Below, one piece after another: positions 8,979-18,100 of a stretch of DNA of 64,000 nucleotides (position 1 is the stretch's first letter; the number at the start of each line of letters is the position of its first letter). Position numbers and translations under genes: made by a program. The stretch comes from Trichomonas vaginalis G3 (Eukaryota; Parabasalia; Trichomonadida; Trichomonadidae): positions 22,660,082 through 22,724,081 of the forward strand of contig NC_067207.1 in NCBI RefSeq assembly GCF_026262505.1. Direction: 5' to 3'. The notes below the pieces were generated by a model. It was not told the origin of the DNA and did no database searches. It saw only the letters and a list, made by a program, of their open reading frames with translations.

Positions 8979-9029
8979 AGTTGATTATTTCATTAAAATT
9001 AAAAATTCATTTTTATCTTTCAATTTTGA

Positions 9030-9051
9030 TTTTTTTATTTAATAATAAATG
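9030..9051 (+). promoter_or_regulatory. T-rich tract plus ATAAATG start element (capsid gene)
   Basis: TTTTTTATTTAATAATAAATG at 9031-9051 directly abuts the capsid-gene start. The same arrangement occurs at the starts at 12564, 16518, 17907, 18101, 18912 and, on the minus strand, 8439, 20903, 24481 and 25670. Confidence 0.5.
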
Positions 9052-10689
9052 ACGACTAACTATTTGATGCCAAACACTAAACCGATTAATGGAAATGTGT
9101 TTCATTCATTCGAAAAGATAAATGAAATATTCGCAAAGAATGACGGAAGAAGATATTATAGAGAACTTGAAAGTTCATGCTATGACTCTGATGCTCCATA
9201 TTTTGATGATAAACAAACTCATTTAAGAATTACAAATCCGGCTCATGATGTGAACCAATTAGGTGACACATATATTAAACGCAAAGTTAAAGCAACTCTA
9301 GTTTCAAATAAAGCTTTCACATGCGATGCCGCTTTTAAATGCATGCGTTTATTCGTTGGTTACAAATCATCAAATCAAAGCTTTAAACAATTAGAAGTAG
9401 AAACCGAAAGAGGTGATGCCGGTTATCTTCAGATGGATTGTGCCCGTGAATCTTTCGCATTTGCAACATATAAACCAAAATCAGAAAGGAAAGTTAAAAA
9501 GTTTGTTCATTCGTTATATAATAATGTTCAAAAATATGATAACTCAGTATGTGGTAAATATATTGACCCTTCAGAAGTTTTCAAGAAAGCAAATGAAGAA
9601 GTTGATATCACTTTTGATATGATTATTCCGGTAAATGATTTGTTAGCATTTCAGGCGTTCGATGATTATCCTAAATCATTTGGTGAAATCATTCTTAAAT
9701 ATTATGTTTTCAGGGATACTTTAGTATTTTGTCAGGTTGACCCGTTAAGAGTTGCTGATTTACAAAATTACGTTTATGAAAAGATAACTGATGAAAATTA
9801 TGAAAAGATTATGAATCATGTTTATAAATATGATCGCAAATTCCAACAAATCGGACTTCCTACCAAATTAATTACAAGCTTAGCCGCTACATCTGCTGAC
9901 GCAACAGTTGATGACGTTATTATTTCATGCACAAAGATGGAAGTTTTAGAGGATAAATGCATTACACCAGGATACGGTTTAATTGAAGAATCAGTTAAAG
10001 CAATACCACGTTTATTTAGTAAGGAAGATCCATTCATGATTCCAGCTCAACATATTGACGTTCGTTCACTAAATGGAGGTTGCATCACTCCTGAAGGTAT
10101 CAGCTCAGATTTCTCATACGCTCTTCATAATGTTACAGATGTTGTGTTAACATTTCCGAAGAATGCAATGCAAAGAACAGTTTTAGAAAATCCAATGCTT
10201 CGAGGTCTTCAGGTCACTATAGATTCCAGAAACTTCCCCGATCAAGCGATGACCACAGTGGGTGACATATTCTTTACACGTATGCTTCAAGCTTCTGATT
10301 TAGATGGGGTGAATGAATGCACAGAAGAATACGAGGACTCATTAACTAGACCACTGAATGATGATAATGGCACGCCATTAGCTAGAACATGGAAAGACCA
10401 AACTTCATTCTTATGCACTATTCCAGTTCAACGTGATGGAGCGGGTATATTCTTTGATGGATTAGAAACTTTCAACTCACAAGTTACAGTACAAGTGAAA
10501 GCTTATCCAATCATTCAGGGTGAAAATGACACTTACTGTTCAAAAGTGACAAATCCTCCTCAGGTTTGGTTTACTAGGACTACATATTGGACATGGACAC
10601 CGGATGAAGGTTTGAAATATCATCCAACAGGTACACCACCGCAGTATAGAAGTTCATATGATGAAATATTGATGAATAGAAATGTATAA
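9049..10689 (+). CDS. Candidate major capsid protein (double jelly-roll type)
   Basis: 546 residues, no signal or membrane segment, beta-rich with many short strands. Size, position just upstream of the packaging ATPase and adjacency to small membrane-active proteins match the capsid gene of Polintons, whose capsid protein is a double jelly-roll forming pseudo-hexameric capsomers. A DITFDMIIPVNDLLAFQAFDDYPKSF-region near residues 187-212 and SLAATSADATV near 279 look like jelly-roll strands and loops. The reading frame is intact. I assign it by context and composition; a structural prediction would decide between capsid protein and another large virion protein. Confidence 0.6.
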   Translation: MTTNYLMPNTKPINGNVFHSFEKINEIFAKNDGRRYYRELESSCYDSDAPYFDDKQTHLRITNPAHDVNQLGDTYIKRKVKATLVSNKAFTCDAAFKCMRLFVGYKSSNQSFKQLEVETERGDAGYLQMDCARESFAFATYKPKSERKVKKFVHSLYNNVQKYDNSVCGKYIDPSEVFKKANEEVDITFDMIIPVNDLLAFQAFDDYPKSFGEIILKYYVFRDTLVFCQVDPLRVADLQNYVYEKITDENYEKIMNHVYKYDRKFQQIGLPTKLITSLAATSADATVDDVIISCTKMEVLEDKCITPGYGLIEESVKAIPRLFSKEDPFMIPAQHIDVRSLNGGCITPEGISSDFSYALHNVTDVVLTFPKNAMQRTVLENPMLRGLQVTIDSRNFPDQAMTTVGDIFFTRMLQASDLDGVNECTEEYEDSLTRPLNDDNGTPLARTWKDQTSFLCTIPVQRDGAGIFFDGLETFNSQVTVQVKAYPIIQGENDTYCSKVTNPPQVWFTRTTYWTWTPDEGLKYHPTGTPPQYRSSYDEILMNRNV

Positions 10690-10713
10690 AATTATAAATT
10701 TATTTTTGATTAA

Positions 10714-11541
10714 ATGGATTTAAATTCATTCACCCCTTATGAAGAATTAGCGGGAGTATATAATACATACGTAGATGATATGATTAATGAAGCATTGAGT
10801 GATAATAGAAATGCTCTATCTAAGGAAAAATTAATGAAAATTCCATATTCTGAATGTTACTTAAATTCAATCACTGCAGCAATTGGTAAACAAAATAAAG
10901 GTAAAACGTTAACGATATTAAAACAAATTATCATTATTGCTAACACTTCACCCCATTCACATGTGTTAATTTATATCAACCGTTCAGGTTCACCTTCAGA
11001 TAATACATTTGAATCTTTAAAGCATTTAATCAAAATTCCAATTATTTATTTATCACAAGAAGAAGCAGAAGATTATTTAAAAAACTTTTTAATGTATAAA
11101 GAATTATATAATACAATCAAGAAGCAAGGATTAGAGGATAAAATTATTGATAAACAACGGGATGAATTATTTGAAACACTTTCTATTTCAAATTTTGATA
11201 GAGAATTTTTGCATTCACTCATTTTTCTAGATGATGCAGTGAAATCAAAACTAATAACAAATGAGAAATCATATTTTAATCAGTTATTAACTCAATGTCG
11301 ACACATTCAGTGTTCATTCTTCATGGCTGTTCAATACTTCAAAGCATTAAGCACAAACATTAAATCAAATCTATCAACACTTTTCATTTTCAGTGGGTTT
11401 AGTCGTCAACAGTTGAACGTTATGCTTTATCAAGTGAATTTACCAATGAGCATTAATGAACTTTACACACAATATCAGCAATTAGGTGAACATGGAAAAA
11501 TAATAGTTGATTTAAATAAAGGAGGTGTTAAATTTGATTAA
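10714..11541 (+). CDS. Genome-packaging ATPase, FtsK/HerA (A32-like) type
   Basis: 275 residues. Walker A is GKQNKGKT at residues 58-65 after a beta strand; Walker B is LIFLDDAV near 168-175, followed by a conserved-looking QCRHIQCSFFMAVQYF segment corresponding to the sensor strand (CRHxxxSxxxxxQ), typical of the A32-like packaging ATPases of Polintons, virophages and nucleocytoplasmic viruses. It would translocate the element's DNA into capsids. It lies 24 bp after the capsid gene and in the same direction, the usual pairing. The frame is intact. Confidence 0.85.
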   Translation: MDLNSFTPYEELAGVYNTYVDDMINEALSDNRNALSKEKLMKIPYSECYLNSITAAIGKQNKGKTLTILKQIIIIANTSPHSHVLIYINRSGSPSDNTFESLKHLIKIPIIYLSQEEAEDYLKNFLMYKELYNTIKKQGLEDKIIDKQRDELFETLSISNFDREFLHSLIFLDDAVKSKLITNEKSYFNQLLTQCRHIQCSFFMAVQYFKALSTNIKSNLSTLFIFSGFSRQQLNVMLYQVNLPMSINELYTQYQQLGEHGKIIVDLNKGGVKFD

Positions 11542-11581
11542 CTTTTTATAATTAATTTTTATTTTTTATTTATAATTAAAC

Positions 11582-12526
11582 ATGACAGAAATAGCAAATC
11601 TTCTACAGGTTCCATTAAAACAAGGGACAAACAAAAGGGGTGCATATAATAGAACTATGAAAGTTCCAGACGGAATGAAAAGAATTAGTTCATATTGTTG
11701 CCGGTCTTCAAAAGGATGTTAAACAAATGAGAAACGTTTTAACATTACCAGAAGCTCAAGCATATGCCAAACGTCATGGTCCAAATTGGGAAGCACACGA
11801 AGCAGACATTACGGGTCCAAATGGAAAACCTGATGGTATAAATGAAGTTTTCGTTACTGATGGTCAAGGTAATATTAAAGTCATAAATGGGTATAAATTA
11901 ACTATATCTGATTATCCTAAACGTAAAGCATATAATGAACGTTATCCTATGCAATTTGATGAAAATGGAAAAGCTGTTAAACAATACATTGGAGAAGGTG
12001 AACATGGTCCAATTAATTCATACCGTCATAATCCATATTCTTATTTCAATGAAGAATTAAACGCTATTGAAGAGGGACCGGATGGATTACCACGATATGT
12101 TAATCAGTTTGATGGTCAATATACAATTTGAGACCTGAAATTCCAGCTAAGAAATTCTTTAAAGTTGCTTTATTCGATCCAGTGTTCAATGAACAGAAAG
12201 AAGCAATGAAAGCAGAATTTAAACCAATTCAAGTGGCAAGAATTTCTTCATCTTCACTTTCAGAAGCGTTCAAGGAATTGATAAAGAAACCACTTTATTC
12301 TCAACAAGGTTATAACTTTGATTTAATTAAAGAAAGTGATAGACGTAAATTAGAAAAATCAGATGGTTTTAAGAATGCATGTAATGAAATGATTAAAGAT
12401 ATTGTAAATGATAAAATAAGACTGGAAGAAACTCAAAGCAATATCAATAACATAATTGGTGCAGTTACAAAGAAAGTATAAGCAAACAATGATGAACCTT
12501 GGGATATTACCGTAACAACTAAATAA
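11582..12526 (+). pseudogene. Frameshifted structural-type gene of the Polinton
   Basis: Reads as one gene broken into pieces. Piece 1 starts at ATG 11582 ([15 protein letters not shown]) and loses sense near 11685-11700; piece 2, in another frame, runs to a stop at 12131 and includes ADITGPNGKPDGINEVFV and NGYKLTISDYPKRKAYNERYP; piece 3 returns to the first frame from about 12128 to 12481. An in-frame TAA there is followed by 14 more sensible codons ending at 12526. So two frameshifts and one nonsense change are visible. The family is not recognised; the GPNGKPDGI loop and the position after the ATPase suggest a virion protein. Indels could be sequencing errors. Confidence 0.55.
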
Positions 12527-12563
12527 AACTTTAAATATATTTTTCTTTTTTATTCAATTATAA

Positions 12564-13265
12564 ATGAGAAGACGTTTCACAAGTCAAAAGAACACAAACG
12601 CAAAAGCAGAGATTACGGTTGGTTATAACGTAAATGATGATAAATCACGAATTATTCAAAATGTTAAAGTTAATGTTAGCCCTGAATTAACAAGGTCAGC
12701 AACTCAACCAAATTTATTAACTCGTGACTTACCAAAGAATGAAGAGAATGAAGAAAACCATGAGAATGGAGACCCAATCATTTTATCTGAACCTGGTAAA
12801 GAACCTGTTGAAATTCCCACTTATCCAACATACCCCCCGCCTCTTTCATCAAACATCGAGAACCCAGGAATCTACGATTCCAGTCGCAATGCGCCATATA
12901 AAATAGACATTAATTCTGAATTAATGAAAATTTACCGTGATATAATAATTAATAATTATGATTCAATAATAAATTTAATTGATCAATCCGGTTTAATTAT
13001 TTTACCTTATGAATCATTAATTCACATTATCGCCATTCTTTGTGATGTTCAGGATTCAGACGTTAAGATTCAATTTTTCATAGATGATGAGGTTTCATGC
13101 TGCGGAACAGTTGCAAAAATAAATCCTATAAAGGATATTAGCACAATTAAGATATCAAAGAACGGAACAACAACTGAACTTCATTTAACATATAATGATA
13201 TTTATAATAAAATAGTTGATGAATATAAAATATCACTTGAAAAATTCTTTGTTAAGGCTATTTAA
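12564..13265 (+). CDS. Polinton protein of unknown function with a proline-rich segment
   Basis: 233 residues, not recognised. The N-terminus is basic (MRRRFTSQKN), then an acidic Asn/Glu segment, a proline-rich stretch IPTYPTYPPPLSS near residue 90, and a folded C-terminal half (INSELMKIYRDIIINNYDSIINLIDQSG...) with alternating helices and strands. Proline-rich YPPP-type stretches occur in viral budding motifs, but no canonical PPxY or PTAP is present. It starts at a T-rich tract plus ATAAATG. Same direction as the structural genes. Confidence 0.65.
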   Translation: MRRRFTSQKNTNAKAEITVGYNVNDDKSRIIQNVKVNVSPELTRSATQPNLLTRDLPKNEENEENHENGDPIILSEPGKEPVEIPTYPTYPPPLSSNIENPGIYDSSRNAPYKIDINSELMKIYRDIIINNYDSIINLIDQSGLIILPYESLIHIIAILCDVQDSDVKIQFFIDDEVSCCGTVAKINPIKDISTIKISKNGTTTELHLTYNDIYNKIVDEYKISLEKFFVKAI

Positions 13266-13350
13266 TATTCAAGCATTAACATTATTGAATAATAATCCTT
13301 TGAATCATAATCGATAATAATTGACCTTTCACCAGTTTCTATCGTTTGTT

Positions 13351-13740
13351 TTATTTCTTTTGTTCCCCACTATCTGGATCGGTCATTGTAATTGTTTTTG
13401 TTATAGTATCAGCTTTATCTTTAACTTCAATCTTTTTTCCATCAGGATATTTAAACCAAAATTCCAAAAATTCGATATTGTCAATCTGTTCATATTTTAA
13501 TCTATCAATTACATTTTTAATACCATCTGAAAATCTGATGAAATGGTCATTATATGGGTTTGATTGAACTAAATTTGAATGAAGTGAAATATAACCCGAT
13601 GATGAATATGACATTGACTCATATTTTCTGAAAACACTAAAATTTATAACATGAATGAATTTCTTATTCGTTGAATTTATGAATTCTTGAGGTAATCTTA
13701 TTCTAGTTTTATTTATCACTGGAAAATAACGCTTTACCAT
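13351..13740 (-). CDS. Small Polinton protein, possible minor virion component
   Basis: 129 residues from the ATG at 13740 (MVKRYFPVINK); the open frame upstream to 13767 has only a TTG. It is beta-rich: FIHVINFSVFRKYESM, GYISLHSNLVQSNPYNDHFI, IEFLEFWFKYPDGKKI, then a charged tail ending SGEQKK. No family recognised; the HSN...NPYNDHF and FWFKxxDG pattern looks like a capsid-associated beta protein. It diverges from the gene at 13761 with only 20 bp between starts, so the two share a promoter region. Confidence 0.5.
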   Translation of the reverse strand: MVKRYFPVINKTRIRLPQEFINSTNKKFIHVINFSVFRKYESMSYSSSGYISLHSNLVQSNPYNDHFIRFSDGIKNVIDRLKYEQIDNIEFLEFWFKYPDGKKIEVKDKADTITKTITMTDPDSGEQKK

Positions 13741-13979
13741 ATTTTTAATCGTAATAAAAAATGTCAATTATCAATATTATTTCGAATAATAACTGTGAAT
13801 TAAATTTAACAGTTAGCGGAATTTATAATGTTACTCTCGTTTCTGTGAGTGGTAAATTTAATCCCATTCTTTTAGACCCTTCAGATTATATATCATTTAT
13901 TAAAGATGACCTTGAAAAAACGTATGATATGTATATAAATAATGTGATAACGAAATGGGATATTAACATGATTATTGTT

Positions 13980-13985
13980 GCATGC
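13980..13985. repeat. 6-bp duplication GCATGC flanking the 2-kb insert (left)
   Basis: GCATGC at 13980-13985 and again at 15984-15989. Collapsing the two copies restores the reading frame of the interrupted gene, which supports this as the target duplication. Because GCATGC is palindromic, part of it could belong to the termini. Confidence 0.7.
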
Positions 13986-14289
13986 TAAGTTCGGTCAAAA
14001 TGTAAACCTCTCAATTTTATCGTCGGGGGAAGTAACTCAATTCCTTCAAAATTATTCTTTAAATATTGAATTTAAAGTTATTTAATTTGGATTATAAATA
14101 AATAGGCTAATACAATATTTAAAAATGAGAAAAAATAACTTTTCAAAGAACTTTTCATAATCTCAAAGAAAATTTTTTATTCAATAATTATATAAATTAA
14201 TTAACATTCATAATGAAATTGGATTTTTTTATAAAAAATTGGTCCTACTTAACTTTTTGAGAGAATTTGGCTTTCTCGTCAACGAAAAA

Positions 14290-15574
14290 GGGGATTTGAC
14301 GGAGTCAAATCCCCGCTCACAAAAAGTGGACTTTACATGTCAAATTTTATATGCATGTAATGTCCACTTTTATGAGTTTTAGGAAGGAATTGGAAGCCAT
14401 GAGTTACTGACATTGCATCAGTATCTCATAGCCTCCAATTCCTTCAAAAAATGGGAGAAACTTTGTCCGAATAGTTTAACATTCGGACAAAGTTTCTCCC
14501 ATTTTAAGAAGGAATTGGAGGGTAAGAGATATACCATATGAATGTATATCTCTTACCCTCCAATTCCTTCTAGAAAGTGTCCAAACTTTGGGTTAATTGC
14601 AAAGTATTAACCCAAAGTTTGGACACTTTCAAGTGGAGATGGAAGGCTTTGGGGTATATATTAATACAATATACCTCAAAGCCTTCCATCTCCACTACAA
14701 ATGTGAGAAACTTTGTCCGAATAGTTTAACATTCGGACAAAGTTTCTCCCATCTTTCAATGTAATTGCTACCTGTGAGGTACTGACTTGAAGTCAGTGCT
14801 TCACAGGTAGCAATATCCAAAAATTTAAAAACATTTTATCAGTTCGTTAGAGAACTAGAGCCTCCTAGGTACTGAACCAGAATCAGTGCCTAGGGGACTC
14901 TAGTGATCTATATAAATCTGAGAAACTTTGAGGAAATTGTTCGACATTTCCCTCAAAGTTTCTCAGCAATTTAGCGAGGAATGTTCGTTATCGTGTAGAT
15001 ATTTATAATATATACATGATAACAAACATTCCCCGCTAAAAGATGTAAAATCTTATAAGAAATAATTGCAAAAGAATAACAAATTGCAACAAATTTTATA
15101 TGAAACTGAACCTTATGAGGTAGTGATTCAAGATCACCGCCTCATAAGATTCAGTTTCAATCTCAAGTATCTCAAAAGTAAGGCTCTATTTTTTGCCATG
15201 TAAAGTGTCACTTTCCCTATCCAAATGATAAGTTATTCAGAGAAAGTTTCCCAGCTATCAAGAGGGAATTGTTCCTTATGAGGTATATATTCATACTGTA
15301 TACCTCATAAGGAACAATTCCCTCCTTAAAACGAGAAAACTTGTTCGAAATTGTTTATCATTTCGAACAAGTTTTCTCGTTTTTAATAAGAAACTAAAGG
15401 CTATGAGGCACTGATTATATATTAGTGCCTCACAGCCTTTAGTTTCTAATAGATAGCTGGGAAACTTTCTCCAAATGATAAGTTATTCAGAGAAAGTTTC
15501 CCAGCTATCAAGAGGGAATTGTTCCTTATGAGGTATATAGTTATAATGTATACCTCATAAGGAACAATTCCCTC
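14290..15574. repeat. Array of about 18 near-perfect hairpins of two alternating classes
   Basis: Units: 14290-14314, 14322-14371, 14383-14445 (B), 14450-14503 (A), 14507-14571 (B), 14573-14630 (A), 14633-14695 (B), 14701-14752 (A), 14764-14814 (B), 14854-14904 (B), 14918-14966 (A), 14973-15037 (B), 15103-15157 (B), 15262-15324 (B), 15330-15381 (A), 15390-15446 (B), 15454-15507 (A), 15512-15574 (B). Class A arms carry AAACTTTG/CAAAGTTT and mostly 8-nt loops; class B arms carry GAGGYACTGA-like cores and 5-9 nt loops. Outer arms differ between units yet stay complementary. Confidence 0.95.
15220..15539 (+). repeat. 69-bp direct repeat within the hairpin array, spacing 250 bp
   Basis: 15221-15289 and 15471-15539 are identical (starting CCAAATGATAAGTTATTCAG). 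The first copy contains only the right arm of a class A hairpin plus the left arm of the next class B unit, so it looks like a partial duplication that left one hairpin half without its partner. Confidence 0.9.
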
Positions 15575-16494
15575 ATTAAAATCGTAGATATTTTTTACTT
15601 ATTACTCATGCTTTCAAAATCACAATCCTCTGAAAAGTTATTTTTTATTAAGAATTTAGAATTTTGATAAATACCTTTTTTCAATTTGATATAATACTTA
15701 TATATTTTCAAAAAGACATTTTGAAAAGATATCTCAAAAGTTCTCTGAAAACCTATTTTTGATTAATTTTGAGAAATATCCGTATTAAATTAATCAATAA
15801 ATTCATTCAACACTACTTTAATTTTTAAATTCAAAAAATTATATGTGCTTCTTAAAATGTCTCACAAAAATTTTATTATAAAATTATATACAATATTAAA
15901 AATCCCACAACATTTTTTACTTTACATAATCGTACTTCCTCGACGATTAATCTCCCCTCAATTCCTATCGTTGACCGAACTTAGCATGCAACATTATAAG
16001 TTATTTAAATGAATCATTTATCGTATGGTATGAAGAAAATTTTAAATCAAAACCCGATAAACTTTTTGAACTTGATGAAATAAATAACCTTATTAAATTT
16101 CCGCTGAAAATTAAATTTTGTACTCCTCATCTTCGTTCATTGTTGGGGATATTAAATTTTGAAAAAGATGTTGGGGATGTTTTGTATTCTGACACTGGTT
16201 CCAATTTCATTTTAATCAAATGTGATAAAGTTAATACCCCAATGAGATTTTCACATCAAACATTAGACCCTAACTCTTACCCATCAATACAAAACATTTT
16301 ATCCATCAACTTAAACATATTTTCTTTATCATATCCGTTTCAATTATCCGGGAATTCATTTATTCTTCATTCAAAAGATTTATCAAATATTAAATTTAGA
16401 ATAACTGACCTATTTGATTGTGATTTAGAATTCATGAATGAAATATTATGGCAATTTCAAATAGAAAAAATAGCTGATGAGATAACGGATTAAA

Positions 16495-16520
16495 TATTTA
16501 TTTTTAAATCATAATAAATG
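16495..16520 (+). promoter_or_regulatory. T-rich tract plus ATAAATG start element (fibre gene)
   Basis: TATTTATTTTTAAATCATAA followed by TAAATG, ending at the fibre-gene ATG. Same organisation as at the capsid gene start. Confidence 0.45.
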
Positions 16521-17828
16521 ATTAAACAACAGCAACCACAGCAACTTAAGGCACAGACCATTACATACGCCATATATGCATATAATTCAAAGACGGCAGA
16601 ACAAACGCAAATGTTGAAATATGGAGATTTGGAGATAGTATTGAAAAATGACCATTTCGAATTCGTTTGCAAAGGTGGTGCAGTGATATCAAATATAAAA
16701 GAAATTTTATTTATGAATTCAAAAATTAAAGGAATAACGGATGATATAACATCAATTCCACCAGAAGAACAAAGATATTACGCATTAAATGCATTTCCTA
16801 AAGTTTTGAAGATTGGAAGATTTAATTTAAATGAGGAATTCATAAAAGGTTTCCTAAATGACATAATGAAGAAAGCAGATAAGGAATACGTGGATAGTGA
16901 GTTAGAGGAGAAAGCAGATAAGGGACTTGTGGCTAGTGAATTAATGAAGAAGGCAGATAAGGAATATGTTAATGAAAAAGATAATGAAATTATAGAAAGG
17001 GTTGAATGGTATCATGAACGGACATCGAAGATTCTTAAAACTAAAGCTGATACAGGATGGGTTTCAGAATGTTTAGACCTTAAAGCAGATAAAACTTATG
17101 TTAACAATGAGTTAGAGGAGAAAGCAGATAAGAACCATACACATACAAGTTTTACAACTGTTGCTATAGAAAGTATTGAAGGAACGGTTGAAGAAACTGG
17201 TGGGGATGTATTATATTGTAAACCTCCTAACTTTCCACAAGGTTTAACATCGGATGACGACATAACGACGATGAGAAACATTAGATGTAAAGATGTTTAT
17301 GTCATGAAGGATGAACATAATATTAAATTCACTGCTCAAGATTTATATGACAAGAAAGCAGACAAAAAAGAGCTTCAAACATTAAAGACAGAAATGCTTC
17401 AAACATTATATCCTATAGGCTCTATTTATACGTCAATGAACTCAACAAATCCAGAAGTAGTACTTGGTTTTGGAACTTGGACTCAAATAGTCGACAGGTT
17501 TTTGTATTGTGCAAACTCTTCAAAGGAAACAGGGGGAAGTAAAACGATTACAGGTGAAAATTTACCTGCACACAGTCACTACATAGATTTAAGCACATCT
17601 CAAGCGGGTTGGCATAAGCATAGATATTGGGATTGGTCAGGAATGATAAAAGGTAAAGGATATGATGTTAAAGACAACGTTAAGTTTGCCATAAATTGTT
17701 ACTGGAGTAACACTGAGGGAGGAGGAAACCATACACATCGCGTTTCAGGATATACGCAAACAACGGGACAAAGTAAAGATTACATGCCACCTTACATGAC
17801 AGTTTACGCATGGTATAGAGTTCAATGA
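16518..17828 (+). CDS. Fibre protein with phage tail-collar-type C-terminal domain
   Basis: 436 residues in three parts. Residues about 1-110 form a globular N-terminus. Residues about 115-200 hold repeated KADKEYVDSELEEKADK-like units, the pattern of trimeric coiled-coil fibre shafts. Residues about 298-436 match phage tail collar/baseplate receptor-binding domains: YPIGSIYTSMNSTNPEVVLG, GTWTQIVDRFLYC, ETGGSKTITGENLPAHSH near 351, GGGNHTHRVSGYT near 405, and the closing MPPYMTVYAWYRVQ. The HxH motifs correspond to the metal-binding histidines of T4 gp12-type tips. It is probably the receptor-binding spike of a Polinton virion, likely acquired from a bacteriophage-type source. Frame intact. 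Confidence 0.85.
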   Translation: MIKQQQPQQLKAQTITYAIYAYNSKTAEQTQMLKYGDLEIVLKNDHFEFVCKGGAVISNIKEILFMNSKIKGITDDITSIPPEEQRYYALNAFPKVLKIGRFNLNEEFIKGFLNDIMKKADKEYVDSELEEKADKGLVASELMKKADKEYVNEKDNEIIERVEWYHERTSKILKTKADTGWVSECLDLKADKTYVNNELEEKADKNHTHTSFTTVAIESIEGTVEETGGDVLYCKPPNFPQGLTSDDDITTMRNIRCKDVYVMKDEHNIKFTAQDLYDKKADKKELQTLKTEMLQTLYPIGSIYTSMNSTNPEVVLGFGTWTQIVDRFLYCANSSKETGGSKTITGENLPAHSHYIDLSTSQAGWHKHRYWDWSGMIKGKGYDVKDNVKFAINCYWSNTEGGGNHTHRVSGYTQTTGQSKDYMPPYMTVYAWYRVQ

Positions 17829-17857
17829 ACGCTCAATGTTTGTGAAACAAACTTTAG

Positions 17858-17899
17858 GAGCTCCAAAAGAGCAAACGGCATAATTTAAATTTTTATTTT
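17858..17899 (+). repeat. 42-bp direct repeat, copy 1 (copy 2 at 18862-18903)
   Basis: Starts GAGCTCCAAAAGAGCAAACG and ends in the T-rich start element of the next small gene. The identical 42 bp recurs 1004 bp downstream before the gene at 18912. The two copies bracket a cassette with two small genes and a tRNA-like sequence. Confidence 0.9.
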
Positions 17900-17906
17900 A
17901 GTATAA

Positions 17907-18041
17907 ATGAAGATTCTACCATATGGTGTTATTGGAAGAGATAAAGATGGAAACCCAATATTTGATCCAAAGTTAAAATTAAAGTTACTGACAAGACAAC
18001 AACTTGAAAAGTTGCTGAAACCAAAACAGAATGAAAAATGA
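17907..18041 (+). CDS. Small Polinton ORF, 44 aa
   Basis: MKILPYGVIGRDKDGNPIFD... then a Lys/Leu-rich helix (LKLLTRQQLEKLLKPKQ). Not recognised. It starts at a T-rich tract plus ATAAATG at the end of the first 42-bp repeat and is followed by short GAGAAAAT repeats. The RQQLEKLLK ending resembles the TKDELNKMMIK ending of the next small gene and the TREEMIKMMQE of the gene at 18912, so the three may be distant relatives. Confidence 0.5.
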   Translation: MKILPYGVIGRDKDGNPIFDPKLKLKLLTRQQLEKLLKPKQNEK

Positions 18042-18100
18042 GAAAATGAGAAAATGAGAAAGAAAAAAATTTAAATTATGCAATTTTATTTTTATCATAA

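Larger units (their letters stand above)
13986..15983. mobile_element. Non-coding 2-kb insertion element packed with hairpins
   Basis: 1998 bp with inverted termini TAAGTTCGGTCAA (13986-13998) and TTGACCGAACTTA (15971-15983), plus a degenerate inner match TCGTCGGGGGAAGTA / TCGTCGAGGAAGTA. It is flanked by GCATGC. No open frame of any length. The centre is a hairpin array (14290-15574); the flanks (about 14000-14280 and 15580-15970) are AT-rich. It must be mobilised in trans if mobile. Termini differ from those of the Polinton and of the small element at 6079-7116. Confidence 0.75.
13761..16493 (+). pseudogene. Polinton gene split by a 2-kb insertion
   Basis: The 5' part (13761-13985, 75 codons) ends where the inserted element begins, and the 3' part (15990-16493, 167 codons) resumes after it. 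Removing the insert and one copy of the 6-bp duplication leaves a continuous reading frame of about 242 residues, so the gene was intact before insertion. The C-terminal region NIKFRITDLFDCDLEF...LWQFQIEKI resembles the F-x-L-x-D-x-x-G...LEI endings of small beta-structured proteins common in virus-like elements. A minor capsid protein is possible but unproven. As it stands it encodes only a truncated product ending at the TAA contributed by the insert. Confidence 0.7.

Noticed and set aside
14290-15574. CRISPR array
   Set aside because: Units are different self-complementary hairpins, not identical direct repeats with unique spacers, and no Cas-like gene is present; the genome is eukaryotic.
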